NCBI GenBank assembly: GCA_036417435.1
Contig: CM070902.1
Span: 136,451,886 to 136,515,885 of the forward strand
Direction: 5' to 3'
Length of the DNA stretch: 64,000 nucleotides
From: Inia geoffrensis
Taxonomy: Eukaryota > Chordata > Mammalia > Artiodactyla > Iniidae
A model generated the notes under the pieces. It worked only from the letters and a program-made list of their open reading frames with translations. It was not told the DNA's origin and ran no database searches. Positions 23,811 through 37,060 of this stretch are shown here, one piece after another; the stretch's first letter is position 1, and each line of letters begins with the position of its first letter. Position numbers and translations under genes: made by a program.

Positions 23811-24679
23811 ATTTATAGCTATAGTCAGAGGTGTAAAGCTCAGGTCGTTATCGCTCAGCAGTGCTCTTGGCTCCATTTATTTCACTCTGCATTTGCTCTA
23901 TGAAACCAGAGATTCAAATTTCAAGATTTTTTTAGTGCAAATCCTAAATGCCCAGGGGACTCCTGCGAAGTCCCTTTGGAATTTGAAGAAAAGGGCTGAT
24001 AGGAGATGGAAATAAACATCCCTGGCATTAGTGGACATGAGCAAGGATCAGTAAGGAACTTCTTGCCATAGCTACACTTGGCAAAATGGCAGAAGAGATT
24101 ACACCTGCATTCAGGTGAGCACGTATGCTGTTCTGAGCTGACTGAGAAACGTGGAAGATGCCCTACTTTGCTGGGAGGTATACAGAGTTAGAGCATAGGT
24201 AAGTTATGGTTTTTAGCAGCTAACTGTTGAGGTCAACAAAGCTATAACCTAGGAAAAGTGAAACTTTAGAGGTACAAACTGCACATTCGTGGAGGAATGG
24301 TAAATTTCATACCCTGCTAGTGAGAGTGTAAACTGGTCTAAACACTTCAGAGAACTTGGAGTAATTTACTTTGGAGAACAAGCATATATTAAATAAAGCT
24401 GAAGATGTTCACCTCTTAAGACCCAGTAATCTGGTGCTGGATGTGTCCCAGTGGGACTCAACAGGACTGGTGCCACACCTGCAGGGCATTTTTGTTTGTA
24501 AGAGTGATGGGGAGCTTGTTGTCAGGTAGTGGATGGGAGCCAGGTATCCCATATGTCCTGCAAGCTGAAGGCTCATCCCATTCAAAAAAGAATTGTCCTG
24601 GGTCCTCCATGACTTTAGGAGGTCTACTAGAACATTCATGTAGATGAAAAACCTGTTTATCTAAGGGTATAACAACTTG

Positions 24680-24866
24680 GTTTTATTTATTTATTTATTT
24701 TAATTTTGTATTGGCGTATTGTTGATTTATAATGTGTTAGTGTCAGGTGTACAGCAAAGCGATTGCTATACATATACATGTATCTATTCTTTTTCAGATT
24801 CTTTTCCCATATAGGTTATTACAGAATACTGACTAGAGTTCCCTGTGCTATACAGTAGGACGTTGT
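24680..24866 (-). mobile_element. LINE-1 3' UTR end, reverse
   Basis: 'attttgtattggcgtattgttgatttata', 'gtgtcaggtgtacagcaaagcg' and 'gagttccctgtgctatacagtagg' are the antisense of the cetartiodactyl L1 3' end. The TTTA repeat at its low end corresponds to the poly(A) tail. Confidence 0.85.
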
Positions 24867-25155
24867 TGCAGAAAATCCTCTTTTGGCTGTGTTTCTTTCA
24901 TGGAGATATCTTCCCCTTCCTCCAAAAACCAAAATGTAATCAGAAATTTTTAACCTTCTCCTCAAATAGAAACTTTTAACCTGAACTATAGAGTAGAAAA
25001 AATGAACTAACTTTTCTTTCTGTCTGCCCATACACACCATCTAGTGGATTTATAATTTAATTGAAAACAGGAATGAGAAAAGAGCTATATGATCTAATAA
25101 TTCAAGTTGTAGATGCTGGATAAAAAATATTGCTTTATAAAAACATGGCAAGGAG

Positions 25156-25378
25156 GGCTTTCCTGGTGGCGCAGTGGTTGAGAGTCCGCCTGCCGATGCA
25201 GAGGACAAGGGTTCGTGCCCTGGTCCGGGAAGATCCCACATGCCGTGGAGCAGCTGGGCCCGTAAGCCATGGCCGCTGGGCCTGCACGTCCAGAGCCTGT
25301 GGTCCACAACGGGAGAGGCCACAACAGTAAGAGGCCCACTCAACGCAAAAAAACCAAAAACAAACAACAACAACAAAA
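25156..25378 (+). mobile_element. CHR-type SINE (short form)
   Basis: Head 'ggctttcctggtggcgcagtggttgagagtccg', B-box 'gggttcgtgccctgg', tail rich in AAC. Flanked by AACATGGCAAGGAG (25,142) and AACATGACAAGGAG (25,379), one mismatch. Open frames here are SINE sequence. Confidence 0.92.
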
Positions 25379-25576
25379 AACATGACAAGGAGAATATTAC
25401 AAAAAAATTAGAGTTTTGCATTTTAGAATATCCTGTCTGTATATTAAGTACATCTTTGAATGTTAGGTGGATATCTAGGTATTTGACACATTTGTAAAAG
25501 GTAAAGAAGGAATCAAACAACTATGCTGTGGAGAATAATCATAGAGTTAAGTTACTCTGAAGAAAGAAGTTAATTA

Positions 25577-25899
25577 GGGCTTCCACGGTGGCGCAGTGGT
25601 TAAGAATCCGCCTGTCAATGCAGGGACATGGGTTTTAGTCCTGATCTGGGAAGATCCCACATGCCGTGGAGCAAATTAAGCCCCTGAGCCACAGCTACTG
25701 AGCCCACATGCCACAACTACTGAAACCTGCATGCCTAGGGCCTGTGCTCCGCAACAAGAGAAGCCATCGCAATGAGAAGCCCATGCACCGCAACGAAGAG
25801 TAGACACTGCTCACCACAACTAGAGAAAGCCCGTGTTCAGCAACGAAGACCCAATGCAGCCAAAAATAAATAAATAAATTTTTTAAAATTTAAAAAAAA
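25577..25899 (+). mobile_element. CHR-type SINE (long form)
   Basis: Head 'gggcttccacggtggcgcagtgg', repeated 'ccacaactactga' units, tail 'ccaaaaataaataaataaat'. The perfect duplication GAAAGAAGTTAATTA lies at 25,562 and 25,900. Confidence 0.93.
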
Positions 25900-26079
25900 G
25901 AAAGAAGTTAATTAAACTTTCATTCATAACATAAAATTATTTTATATAAGCATGCAATATTTAGGTGTATTTCATATTATATAAAAAGTCCACAAGCATT
26001 CAGTATTTATGTGCATTTCACTCTACACTCTATACTCATGGCGTTCTAATACCATCAGTTACAGGGCTTTAGAAATCAA

Positions 26080-26205
26080 CTATTCTAATTTTCTTATTTT
26101 ATAGACAAGAGAACTAAAGCCCACAGAAGTTAAGTGATTTGCTGAAGGTCATAGTTATGCAGGGGTAGGATCAGAACTCAGATCTCTTGAATCTCAACAA
26201 AATGT
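26080..26205 (-). repeat. MIR SINE, reverse
   Basis: 'cttattttatagacaagagaactaaagcccacagaagttaagtgatttgctgaaggtcatag' is the antisense MIR core. Confidence 0.75.
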
Positions 26206-26339
26206 GTTTTTCCACTACCCTAGCTTGATAAAATAGAAAGTGCCTCACAGGACAGACACTAAAATCCAAACAAATAAATACAAAATTTCATCCTTCTATG
26301 AGAGAGACTAATAGGGAACCTAATTTAGATTGAAAAGTT

Positions 26340-27935
26340 TTCTCTGTGGAGGAAGGGAATAAACAAAGGAAAGAAGCATTGCAGGTGGCAGGAAGAATGT
26401 AAACAGAGGTGCACATACTTTCTCATTCCTGAAATTAAAAAAAGACATGGCATGTTAGAGGAACTGACAGCAGGGCTGGAGTGTGGGGACTCAGAGAAGT
26501 CCTCAAAAGGCTCCCTGGGGAAATGGACAGATGCTGGCCCAAGAGTGGGGCATGGCGTCCTGGACTGGGTTTTATTCTAAATGCAAAGGAATCCACAGAA
26601 GGGTGCTAAGCAGAAGGGCCATGTACCCAATATTTTGACTCTTTAAAGATGACTCTTTAAAAGAAATAGGTTTGCCTCTTGAGTGTAAACTATATACAAT
26701 ATCAAGTTCAACAATAGGGTATTCATTAAAACTCATCTCTCTCATTCCTGTCTTACAACCACCCACTTCTGTGTCCCAGACCAAACAATATTACTTTCTT
26801 TTCCTTTTTTTTTTTTTACAAAAATTACAATTTACACATTGTTTTGCATTTTCCTTTATTTCCTTAACCATCTTGGAGCACTTTTCACATCAGCTCATTT
26901 AGAGCTGACCAAAAGCTACATAGTATACTATTGCATGGATATACGAGTCTTTATTTTAAATCAGTTTTCCATTGACAGACAATGTAAATTAGCTAGTGGG
27001 AAGCAGCAGCACAGTACAGAGAGATCAGCTCAGTGCTTTGAGATGACCTAGATGGGTGGAATAGGGAGGGTGGGAGGGAGGGTCAAAAGGGAGGGGATAT
27101 ATGTATACATATGGCTGATTCACTTTTCTGTACAACAGAAAATAACACAGTATTGTGAAGCGATTATACTCCAATAAAGATCTAGTTAAAAAAAAGACAT
27201 TTAGGAGATACACACACACACACGCACATGTACATATACATATGGTGCACTGAATATGCATATACCATTTTGCCCTTCTGTAAGATACCTGAAGGATAAA
27301 TTCCCAGAAATAGGGTCATAAAGGCTTTATATACTTTTAATTTTGATAGATATTGCCAAATTGTTCCCCAAAGTGAGTAAATTAATTTATACTCTCACCA
27401 GTGCATTGAGTGCCTGTTATCCTATACCTCTTGCCAACACAACACATGATCAGAATTTTTGAAATTCGCCAGTCTGATAGGTGGAAAATGGCGTCTCATT
27501 GTAGCTCGTATTTCTCTTATGATGAGAACAGATTGCACGTGGGAATGACTTGAAGCCGGCAAGAGTGAAGTCAGGGAGACCAGTGAGCAGCTACTGCAAT
27601 AAGCCACGTGAGAAGCGGCTGGGGTGTGGCAGTGGAGATGCGGCGAGAAGAGAGCACCACATACTGTACAGGTAGAACTGGCAGGATTTGCCCATGCACA
27701 AGCACTGGTTGTAAGTGTCAACAGTGACTCTCGAGTGTGTGAAACATGGTGGGGGAGGGATTTGGAAGTGACAGGTGAGACTGAGGGAAGACCTGGAGCT
27801 CCTTTTAGGACAAACACGTGCTACATTAGAGCTGCCTGGGAGACATGCAACAGAGATGTCCTGGAGGCATCTGATGTGCAAGTGTGAAGCTCGGTCCAGG
27901 CTGGGGAGGTACATTTAGCATGGTCCATACTTATA
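26340..27935 (-). repeat. L2 LINE split by nested L1 insertions
   Basis: L2 antisense text runs to about 26,640 ('gggttttattctaaatgcaaaggaatcc') and resumes at about 27,555 ('gtcagggagaccagtgagcagctactgcaataa'). In an uninterrupted L2 these pieces are nearly adjacent. Between them lie old L1-like pieces (26,820-26,985 and 27,262-27,540, antisense) and, inside those, a younger sense L1 3' end (26,990-27,200). The minus frames 27422-27817 and 27591-27914 are L2 sequence. Confidence 0.65.
26990..27200 (+). mobile_element. LINE-1 3' end, youngest layer of a nest
   Basis: 'cagtgctttgagatgacctagatggg', 'gggaggggatatatgtatacatatggctgattcac' and 'gattatactccaataaagatc' form a cetartiodactyl L1 3' UTR with A-rich tail. 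A short CA run follows. Confidence 0.85.
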
Positions 27936-27939
27936 ATAG

Positions 27940-30765
27940 ACTACCTAGAGAAACTGGGGGAGGGTTTAAGATCATTCATGCTGAATCTGTGTGACACTCA
28001 ATTGACCTAAACATAAAATCTATAAAAATATGAGTTCCTTAAGAAATCTTGGTTCAAGTACTCTCATAAATGTAGGTGGAGCTAAGAAGGGGAAGGATGC
28101 ATCTTCTGAGAAAAGGAATATATATTTTTTGAAAAGTTCTTATTAAAAATAAGCCATATCCCCATTCTGACATTTTTCAGCCTTTCTTTATTTATTAAAC
28201 TCTTTTTTTTTTAAAAATAAAAGGACTTTTGTAGCACATTTGGGAAACACAGAAAATCATAAAGAAGCAACATAATATCTGAGATAGTATCACAGATTTA
28301 GTTATCTGTATAATTCTATGGCATAGTCTTTAACATTATAATGTGAACATTTACATGCCAGTATTCTTAAAAATATTATTTAAAACTGTAACCTAATTGT
28401 CTCCATATAAAAGGATCTTTATTTAAACACTATCATTGTATATTATAATTAAAAACAATGTTTTTCTAGATTGCACAGATGTGCTTTTCATTTTCATTTC
28501 TTTATTTTGTAGCAGAGTTCACATTTTGACATGCTTACTGGCTATGTGTATTAATGAGTTTTTCTCATTTTATTCACAGTTTTTGATATCAGTGATTAAT
28601 GTTGTGGAAGAATATCTACAAATAATAGCTTGCTTTCCCTTAAAAGCACAGCTGGCTTTATAAGCCTTCATTATATATATTTGCTGTTTACTCACTTTCA
28701 TTAGGTACTCTGAACTTCGAACTTTTATTTTTGTGAAGATTAGCACCAAAATGTCAAAAAGCATATTTTTCTTTTCCTCATATCAACGTACAGAGTAATG
28801 AAGCTCCATTAATCTAAGTTAACTTTTATTCTCTTATCAATACCACCTAATGTTAATTTTTCTCTGTCCTAGAATAAATGGGCCTGTCCTAAATATACCA
28901 ATCTAATTTGGACAACTTTATTTTCTGATGTTTCCATGACCATTCTAATATTTTTGAGAAGAAATATAAAAAGATATGACCTCATACATATAAGGCTATG
29001 ACTAAAGCACTGTTTATAGGACCAAAGGACTGGAAATAACTTGTGTCCATCATAAGGTATTGTCACATTCATAGACAGGATATGTGACTGTGAAAAGGAA
29101 TTGAGGAAATAAGGAGGAATGAAACTATAATCTCTTAGGTTAAAAAAGCAATGTTTAGTATGACTTGCACTCTATCTGTATGAGAAATGGAGGCATTGTA
29201 TATAACGCTATTGTTTGTATTTTTAACAAAGAGTTGTATGTAAATGCCTGTCCACATATAGAGGTTTTACAAGAAGGTTTTGACTTTTCGGAGGGGAACT
29301 GGGACTGGGAGTTGAGGTGGGAAGCTGACTTAATTCTCATTCTATTTTCTGTTATATTGTTAGAATTCTGTAGCTTGTGCATTTTTGAAAAATGTAAAAG
29401 TAAACATAGAAATAAAATTACTCATCTCAGCCTATGCCAAGCATGCCGCCTCCCTCCTCTTTCACTCGCTGCCTTGTGGAAATGAGCTCTGCCTTCTCTC
29501 TGCCCCTCGGGTCTGCACTCACACCCTGACTGCATGGCCCTAGTCAGACTCCACTTTTCTGAATTAATTCTTCACTAATTGATGCTTATGTCTTTTGGAA
29601 ATGTTACAAGCTTCCTGGGAAAGCTTCTGCCTGAACTCTGTACTGCTGATAATCTTTGTCTATTCTGTCCAATAACAAATGACATCATTCTGACTTTTGT
29701 TTATCACTCTTGCTTCCTATTCTCCCCCACTGTCATCCCAAGGTTTCCTTGCCCACAGAAAACTGCACAGAAGACCCCAAGTAGCTATTATAGAACATTT
29801 ACAATAAACAGTAGCTTGAAGGAGATTTTTTAAAAGTTGAGACAACTTTGAGAAGGAGTTTGATAGTGGTGTGCCCTTTGGAATACCACGAGACTAGAGT
29901 TTACAGATGATCTGTCCATGACAGACATCTGGTCCCTGGGAGTTCTCCTTGCTCTAACATGTTCTGTTGTAGGAGAGGAAGCAGCTAAAATAAATATTAG
30001 TGATGAATTTTCTGCATACTATTGCTATTGGCATCTCATACATAAAGTTAGTTTGGAGCAGAAGCTGTCCTATTACCAAACGACAGGAATCTGAAGCTTA
30101 GGTTTATGCACAAAACACAATAGTAATTTACATGCCCAGTATTAACCTCCAATCTTCATTCTGTTGAGTTCAACTACATGTTTTTAATTATTCTATTTCC
30201 TCTAAATCCAGAAGATAAAACTTTTTCGGGAGGGGGGTGGATAATTCCTTCCAAACAAAAGAGGAGAAGGTAGCCAACTGTTAAGCCAAGGACCTTTCTT
30301 AAAGTGTTTTCCAACACACTTATGAGATCAGTCATAATATTTATATATACTCAAGCACTTTGAAATCTCAAGCTGTTTTAACCAGCTGTCATTTTGGTGT
30401 CAAACTCCGGTCATTTTAATGTGAAACAAAGGTCAACAGAGGGTTTGTCTTATTCTTTTCCTATTAGTGAGATGCTCTATAGCTACTGAACTCTGATTAA
30501 AACCCCCACCGTAGTCCCCACTGCACACTGCTGTTACCCAGGTCACGTGGGGTTTTATGACTATTTACAAATAAAATACAAAGAAATGGAGAAAAGTAAA
30601 ACCATCAAATTAATATTTTAAGGTGTTATCAACAAGCAAAAATATAGCCAACCCAGTATGGTCTATACAAGTTTGGCACTGATTATTAGGAAACATTTAT
30701 ATGTAAGAATGATATCCAGTAGGTATATCATGCCAATTCAATTTTTTCTTTGTATCTAAAATAAG
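27940..30765. other. Long intronic stretch without recognised gene
   Basis: AT-rich, with no named repeat assigned with confidence. Frames at 29165-29485 and 29579-29833 carry no domain. Confidence 0.35.
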
Positions 30766-30769
30766 ATGG

Positions 30770-31385
30770 CACAAACTTAAGAGGTACAGACTTCCAGCTG
30801 CAAAACAAATGAGTCACGGGTATAAAATGGACAGTGCAGGGAATATAGTCAATACCTATGTAACATCTTTGTTTGGTGATGGATAGTAACTAGACTTATC
30901 CTGGTGATCATTTTCAAATGTATAGAAATATCAAATCACTATGTTGTATAACAGGAACTAACATAGTGTTGTACTATGTTATATTCAAAAACAGACAAAC
31001 AAACTCATAGAAAAAGAGATCAGATTTGTGGTAACCAGAGGGGGTGGAGGAGGAATTGGATGAGGGCAGTCAAAAGGTACAAGCTTCCAGTTATAAGATA
31101 AATAAATACAGGGAAGTCATATACGGCATGATAAATAGAATTAACACTGCTCTATGTTAAATATGAAAGTTGTTAAGAGAGTAACTCCTCAGGGAAAACA
31201 TTTTTTTTCTATTTCTTTAATTTTGTATCTGTATGAGATGATGGATGTTCATTAAGTTTATTGTGGTCATCATTTCATGACGCAGATAAGTCAAATAAAG
31301 ACGCTGTACACCTTAAACTTACACGGTGTGGTATGTCAATAATATCTCAAAAAAACTAGAAGAAACTAAAAGGAAAACAATAAAA
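30770..31385 (+). mobile_element. LINE-1 3' UTR with duplicated units
   Basis: Sense L1 3' text: 'ggtgatggatagtaactagacttatc', 'atgttgtataacaggaactaacatagtg', 'atgatggatgttcattaagtttattgtgg' and 'caccttaaacttacacggtg'. The motif 'gaggtacagacttccagctgc' (30,781) is echoed by 'aaaggtacaagcttccagttat' (31,074), showing two related units in the 3' UTR. Confidence 0.75.
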
Positions 31386-31799
31386 ATAAAAAATAAGATG
31401 GCAAAGTCCTTTTCTCATTGCTCATTCTAGCAACTACACTGTAGAGATCATTGTAAATTTTGCTAAACTGTTGGCCTTAAAAAATATATTATTTATTTCT
31501 AAAGCTTATTTTCTTGGTTTACTATTTAACCCCCCAATTCATATGTCAATATCTACTTCTGGCTTTTTTCTAGACTTTTGAGTCTCACCTTAAGCATGTT
31601 TGGCTAATCTGCATCAGGATAATGAATTATATGGAATTATTTTATTAGCCATCATATTAAAGAGTAAGGGCTTAGAATTATGCATTCAAATAATGACAAA
31701 GGAGGAAAAGTATTCGAAGGTATCTATTTGGTTCCCTTTAAGTGAGGTTCTGAGTGATGCACTCTCCCAACTAGTATTTTGCTGTCATTTGCACCTAGT

Positions 31800-32690
31800 T
31801 CATTCATCCATTCATTGAACATAAATGTATTGAGCATCCACTGTGAGCCTGGCACTACTGTTAGTGCTGGGGAGTTGATGGTGAATGATAACAAACACTT
31901 GTCCTTTGAGAGTCTACATTTCAGAAGGGAGAGACAGACGGTAAAGACATGACAAATAAATAATGTAATTGCAGACCGTGGTAGGTTTTATGATAAAAAG
32001 AAGTGAGATAACAGGCTAGAGAGTGACAGGGGAGGTGCTACTTGAGGTGTGTTGATGAAGACAGCCTCCCTGGGGAAGCCCATCTGATACCTAACTCATG
32101 AGAAGACGTCAGGATAGAGCAAGGTGAGCATGAAGCCTGAGATTGGCATGTTAGAGGAGCAGAAAGAAGGCAGTTAGTGAGAGGTAGGATGTGGGTCAGG
32201 GAGATGGGCAGGGTCCCACAGGTGAGGCTCTGCGGCCATGGAAGAAGTCTGTATTCTGCTCTAATGGTTGTGGGAAATCACCACGTGAAGATCATTCTGG
32301 AGACTACGTAGAAACGAGGTGAAGGGTTGCAAAGATAGTGACTCTAGGAAGCCAGAAGGCTTTCGAAACAATCTGGCAAGAGAGGACAGTGAGGAACTTC
32401 TCTGGTGGTCCAGTGGCTAAGACTCCGTGCTCCCAGTGCAGGGGACCCGGGTTGGATCCCTGGTCAGGGAACTAGATCCCAAACGCATGCTGCAACTAAG
32501 AGTTCTCATGCCTCAGCTAAAGATCCCACATGCTGAAACTAAGACCCTGCACGGCCAAATAGATAAATAAAATATTTTTTTAAAAAAAGAGAGAGGACAG
32601 TGATTTAGACTGGAGTTTAGCACAGGATACGGTAAGAAGTGCTTGGCCTTGGAGGTAGCACTGAAAACCTAAGGTAAAGAACCTTAATAT
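31800..32690 (-). repeat. L2 LINE, reverse, interrupted by SINE
   Basis: 'ttcattcatccattcattgaacataaatgtattgagc', 'ctgtgagcctggcactactgttagtgctggggag', 'gatcattctggagac' and 'aagaagtgcttgg' are L2 antisense in order. A SINE splits it at 32.4 kb. Confidence 0.8.
32393..32589 (+). mobile_element. tRNA-derived SINE (short CHR relative)
   Basis: Head 'gaacttctctggtggtccagtggctaagactccg', B-box 'gggttggatccctgg', tail 'agataaataaaat'. The perfect duplication AGAGAGGACAGTGA lies at 32,379 and 32,590. Confidence 0.92.
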
Positions 32691-32992
32691 TTCTTATACT
32701 TCAGCACTTTTCATTTCAAAGAAAACTAGTAATAGCTAACAAAAGACATGCACATTGCTTTTTCCCAAATGTGTATAATCCTGTTTCTCTAAAAGCACCT
32801 TACTCATTGACACCATTTATTCACAGAATATTAGACTTGGAAGAGATCACAGAGTTACATAATCTAATTATCTGTTTTGCTCTAGCTAGAACAGGTTGGA
32901 ATCAAAGAAAGCACAGGGAATATCACAAGTGGCCATTAGTGCCTCCTGCTATAATTATAATATGAATACTAATATGCCAATGTAACAAATCT

Positions 32993-33201
32993 TTTTTTTT
33001 TCTTTTTTTTGCGGCACGCAGGCCTCTCACTGTTGTGGCCTCTCACGTTGCGGAGCACAGGCTCCGGACGCGCAGGCTCAGCGGCCATGGCTCACGGGCC
33101 CAGCCACTCCAAGGCATGTGGGATCTTCCCGGACCGGGGCACGAACCCGTGTCCCCTGCATCGGCAGGCACACTCTCAACCGCTGAGCCACCAGAGAAGC
33201 C
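32993..33201 (-). mobile_element. CHR-type SINE (short form)
   Basis: Reverse copy: T-run, 'gcggcacgcaggcctctcactg', antisense B-box 'gcacgaaccc', head 'ccaccagagaagccc'. Confidence 0.9.
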
Positions 33202-33684
33202 CAGAAAATCATTTTTTATGTTCACAGAAAAATTCGGAATGAACAAGATTTCATTACAAAAATTCTTTCCCTTGAGGCATAATTCTGTGAGCAGCCTAGA
33301 TTTCTAATATAGCAATGGGCTGATCATAATGATATATTTTCCTTTAATTGTGTGTTTCTAGAGGATATCTTTAACTTAAAATAAAATACCTTTTCAGGAC
33401 ACCAATTTTAAATTACTCAAATTTCTGAGACTTTGCTTAATAAGACCACAAATAAGATCCTACAGCATAGCTTTAATCATTAGGAAAATAGTTGTTGTGA
33501 ATAAATAAATCTTATATATGGAAATGCTATACTCGAATATAGAGTTGAGTAAAACATTAATACTGAAGGGTGTTTGCACTTACAACTATGATTTAAAACA
33601 GTAAGTTTCTGAATATTTTATTTTAGAAACTTCATAATCTTTATCTCCTAGAGACAGTGAAAAATCTGTGTGAAATAGAACAAA

Positions 33685-34775
33685 TGATTTATTCAACAAA
33701 TATTTATTGAATACCTATAGGGCCCAGGCATTGTTCTAAGTCATTGAGGATATGGCAGTGGTCAAGAAAGATACAAGTGGCTCACCTGCATGCAACCTAC
33801 ATTCTGATGGTGGGAGAAACACAATAAAAAAGCAAGTAATTTGTAATTAATTCATCTGGGAGTGATAATGTCATGGGGAAAAATAAAGCATGGAAAGTTG
33901 ATGAGGAATGTGGTAGAAGGGATTGCTATTTTATACATAAGAGAAAAAGATATTCAGAAAAAGAACACTCCATGCAGGCAGAGGGGACAGCAAGTGCCAA
34001 GTGCAGGAGGAGGAATCATGTCTGGTGTATGGAAGGAATCACAAGAAGTGGTTGGAGTGGGATGAGCGGTGTGTGATAGGTCCCAGGTCACAGAGTTAGG
34101 CAGGGGCCAAATTATGGGGGCCTCGTGGACCACTGTAGAGACTTTGGCTTTTACTTTGAGTAGGGAAGCCACTGGAGAGTTCCAAAGAGAAGACCATCAC
34201 GATCTGATTAAATATGCTCTAACAGGATCATTCTGGCTGCTGTTTTGATCATTGTGAGTATATGTGTACGTGTACATGAGAACACATCTGTGCTGGGGAT
34301 GGGGTATGCCGCGATGGAAGTAGTGATGCTGTTAAGACACTCTGCAAAAATCCAGGCAAGAGAAGGTGATGGCTTGGATCAGGATGGACAACATAGAACT
34401 GGTAAGAAGTGGTTGTGTCCTGCCTATCTTAGATGATTCGGTCAATGAATCTGCCACTGGAACAGATGTGGCTTATGAGAGAGGAGTGAGGGGTGACTCC
34501 ATGGTTTTGGGCCTGAGCAACTAGAAAGATGGAGTTGCCCTTTACTGAGGGGGGGAGACTGTGAGAGACAGGTTTTGTGTGAGCTCCAGGAGCTTAGTTT
34601 TTGACATGGTAGGTTGGAGGTACTCATTAGACATCCAAGAGGAAATGTTGAGAGGCAGTGAAGATATGAGTTTAGCAGCTGAAGGGAGGCTGGGGCAAGA
34701 AATATAAACTGAGAGGCGTAAACTTTCAACAGCATTTAAAGCTGTGACATTAGAGACCATTTAGGGTATGGACTC
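33685..34775 (-). repeat. Long L2 LINE 3' half, reverse
   Basis: About 1.1 kb of L2 antisense in consensus order: 'attcaacaaatatttattgaatacc', 'cccaggcattgttctaag', 'gggggcctcgtggaccactgtagagactttggctttta', 'tgactccatggttttgggcctgagcaactagaaagatggagttgcc' and 'ctcattagacatccaagagga'. This is one of the best L2 copies in the window. Confidence 0.88.
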
Positions 34776-34779
34776 TTAA

Positions 34780-37060
34780 AGGTTTTTGTGCCATGAACCC
34801 CTTTGAAAATCTGTTAAAACCCACAGTCTCCTTCCCTGAATGACATTTTAAATGCACAAAATAAAATACATCTTAAATATATTTTGGTATATATAACTGG
34901 TGTAAAGAAAACCAATTATAATAAAGTATGCCATCAAAACATTTAAAAAGTTACACTGTGGTAAAATGATATTTTTTTATTAATACACTAAATAATGAGA
35001 TCTAACAGTAAGCAAAATAATTACAGTCACTTCAAAGAAGTCATGTGCATAAATATTTCCAGATATCTGTAACAGCTATAATGAGATGAAAATATCCGCA
35101 ATAAGTCACAGACACAGATGATATTACCGTGGTTTGGTTGCCTGCGTTCACAGTTGCAGAAAATGCAAAGTTCATTTAGAAGTACATTAAAATAAAGAAA
35201 TGTTTCCCTTTCAAGATCACAGAGACCAGGTCCGTGGACTCCAGGTTACCAATCCCTCACTTAGGGGAGAATGTAGCTAGAGAGGAGGGAAGGTCAAGGT
35301 GTGTAACCTGGGATTCTCCAAAATTAACAGGCAAGGAAAAAGGAGAAAGGCAAAGAAAATGGAAAAAAAACAAGATAAAATATGAAAATTAAAAGGAGAC
35401 AATCTAAATCTCTAAATCAAGGAACTTGTTCCTGTTTAAATATCCTCAATCTTGCTCCTGCATTTGGCAGACAGCCTCAATGTACACACTGTTTCTTTAT
35501 CAAGTCTTTTATTTACATGTCCATTTCCATGTGGTTTTAGAATTCCAGTTCCTAGATAAGGAGTTATGTTTGTATTATATTTAGGGAAACCCAGTATTTC
35601 CTATAGTATCCTTCATCCCAGGGGACATACTCACTAGTATTTTCAATTTTACATAGAGTAAATTGATTTTCTGTATGACATGCTTTTCTCCCAGTCACCG
35701 GGTTAGATTTTATCCGAAGTTCTAATACCCATAAAATAGCTACTTTATCCATTTGGACAAATATTAAGTCACATTTACCATCTAGACAATGAAAGTAGCA
35801 GTTTATAATATATACTCAAATGTAGACTTTAACTGGCTTGTTGAAGAGATAATGCTGATAACTTACGTGATAATGCTGATAACACACGATACTCATCCAT
35901 AGCCAAAAATGGAGGATGGAAAGTTTGATCATTAAACTGGGAAATAAGAGAATACTGCTATAGTATGTTGGAAAGATATAACTGTAGGTTTTAGATATAC
36001 ACACATCTATAAGATACTACATACAAATTGTTGTGTGCATCTAAAATGAAAACCTGGAAAGATTGTGGAAAAGCCCTGACAAATGGCAACAAAATTTCAA
36101 CATTAAGCCTACTACTAAAGGGAACTTCAAAATCTGTTAAAGTAATTTAAAAAATAGATATAGTTTTCAAATATTTTCCTCCAGACAATTCTTTGGGTTG
36201 AAAGACACTTTGAGGACAACTGGGAAATGTAAACGCATACTGAAGATTAGACGATGAATTGATGTTAATTCCCTAGGGTGCAGCTATGCTGCTGTGGTTA
36301 CATAGGAGGTTGTCTCAGTTACCAGGAGACGCATGCTGACCTGTTTAGGGCTGACTTGTCACACTGCCTACAACTTAAAGTTTCAGATGATTCAGGAAAG
36401 AAATGTGTGTGGGGGGGTGTGTGTGTGTATTAGAGAGAGAGAGAGAAAGACATAGAGAAACAAAGAAAGGAGACGGAACATGCAAGAAAGTATTAACTAG
36501 TGAATGTCAGTAAATGACATAAAGATATTCATTCTACTGGTCTTCAAATTTTTTATAGATGTGAAAACTATCAAACTAGTGAGCTGTGGAAAAAAATTCC
36601 ACAGAAATTTATATACATTAATACAATTAATCTCCCACAACATTGGTATGTAAATCTATAATAGACATACCTAAAACAAGGAGGTAACAATTTATACAGC
36701 ATAAATTAAAAAGTTTAAAAAGAATAATAACATGAATTTCATATGAACTGAATTCAAAATAAAAAATGATTAAATAGGGCAATGATTTCATTTGCATCAA
36801 AAGTGTGACACACAGGGAAGAATAACTTCCTGATGTCCTGTGGTCACTCGCTGAGAAGTCACAGAGTACCCTAGTCATGCCCTACCGATCCAGGGTCTCT
36901 AATCTCAACTGAACCTTAGTGTTGCTCAAAAGTTATCAGTCCTCAATTTCTCCAGATCTCCAAAGAGGGCATTTTCTATTCTCACCATTCTTAAATGTTC
37001 CATTACTCTCTGAGCAGATGATCTCATTTCCAAGGAAGCATGCATCCTTCATCTGTATGC
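34780..37060. other. Intronic stretch with GT/GA microsatellite
   Basis: AT-rich. The only landmark is a GT run followed by GA at about 36,405-36,450. Two short near-identical units occur at 35,848 and 35,869 ('gataatgctgataac'). Confidence 0.4.
36405..36450. repeat. GT then GA microsatellite
   Basis: Runs of 'gtgtgt' with a G-run, then 'gagagagagagag'. Confidence 0.85.
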
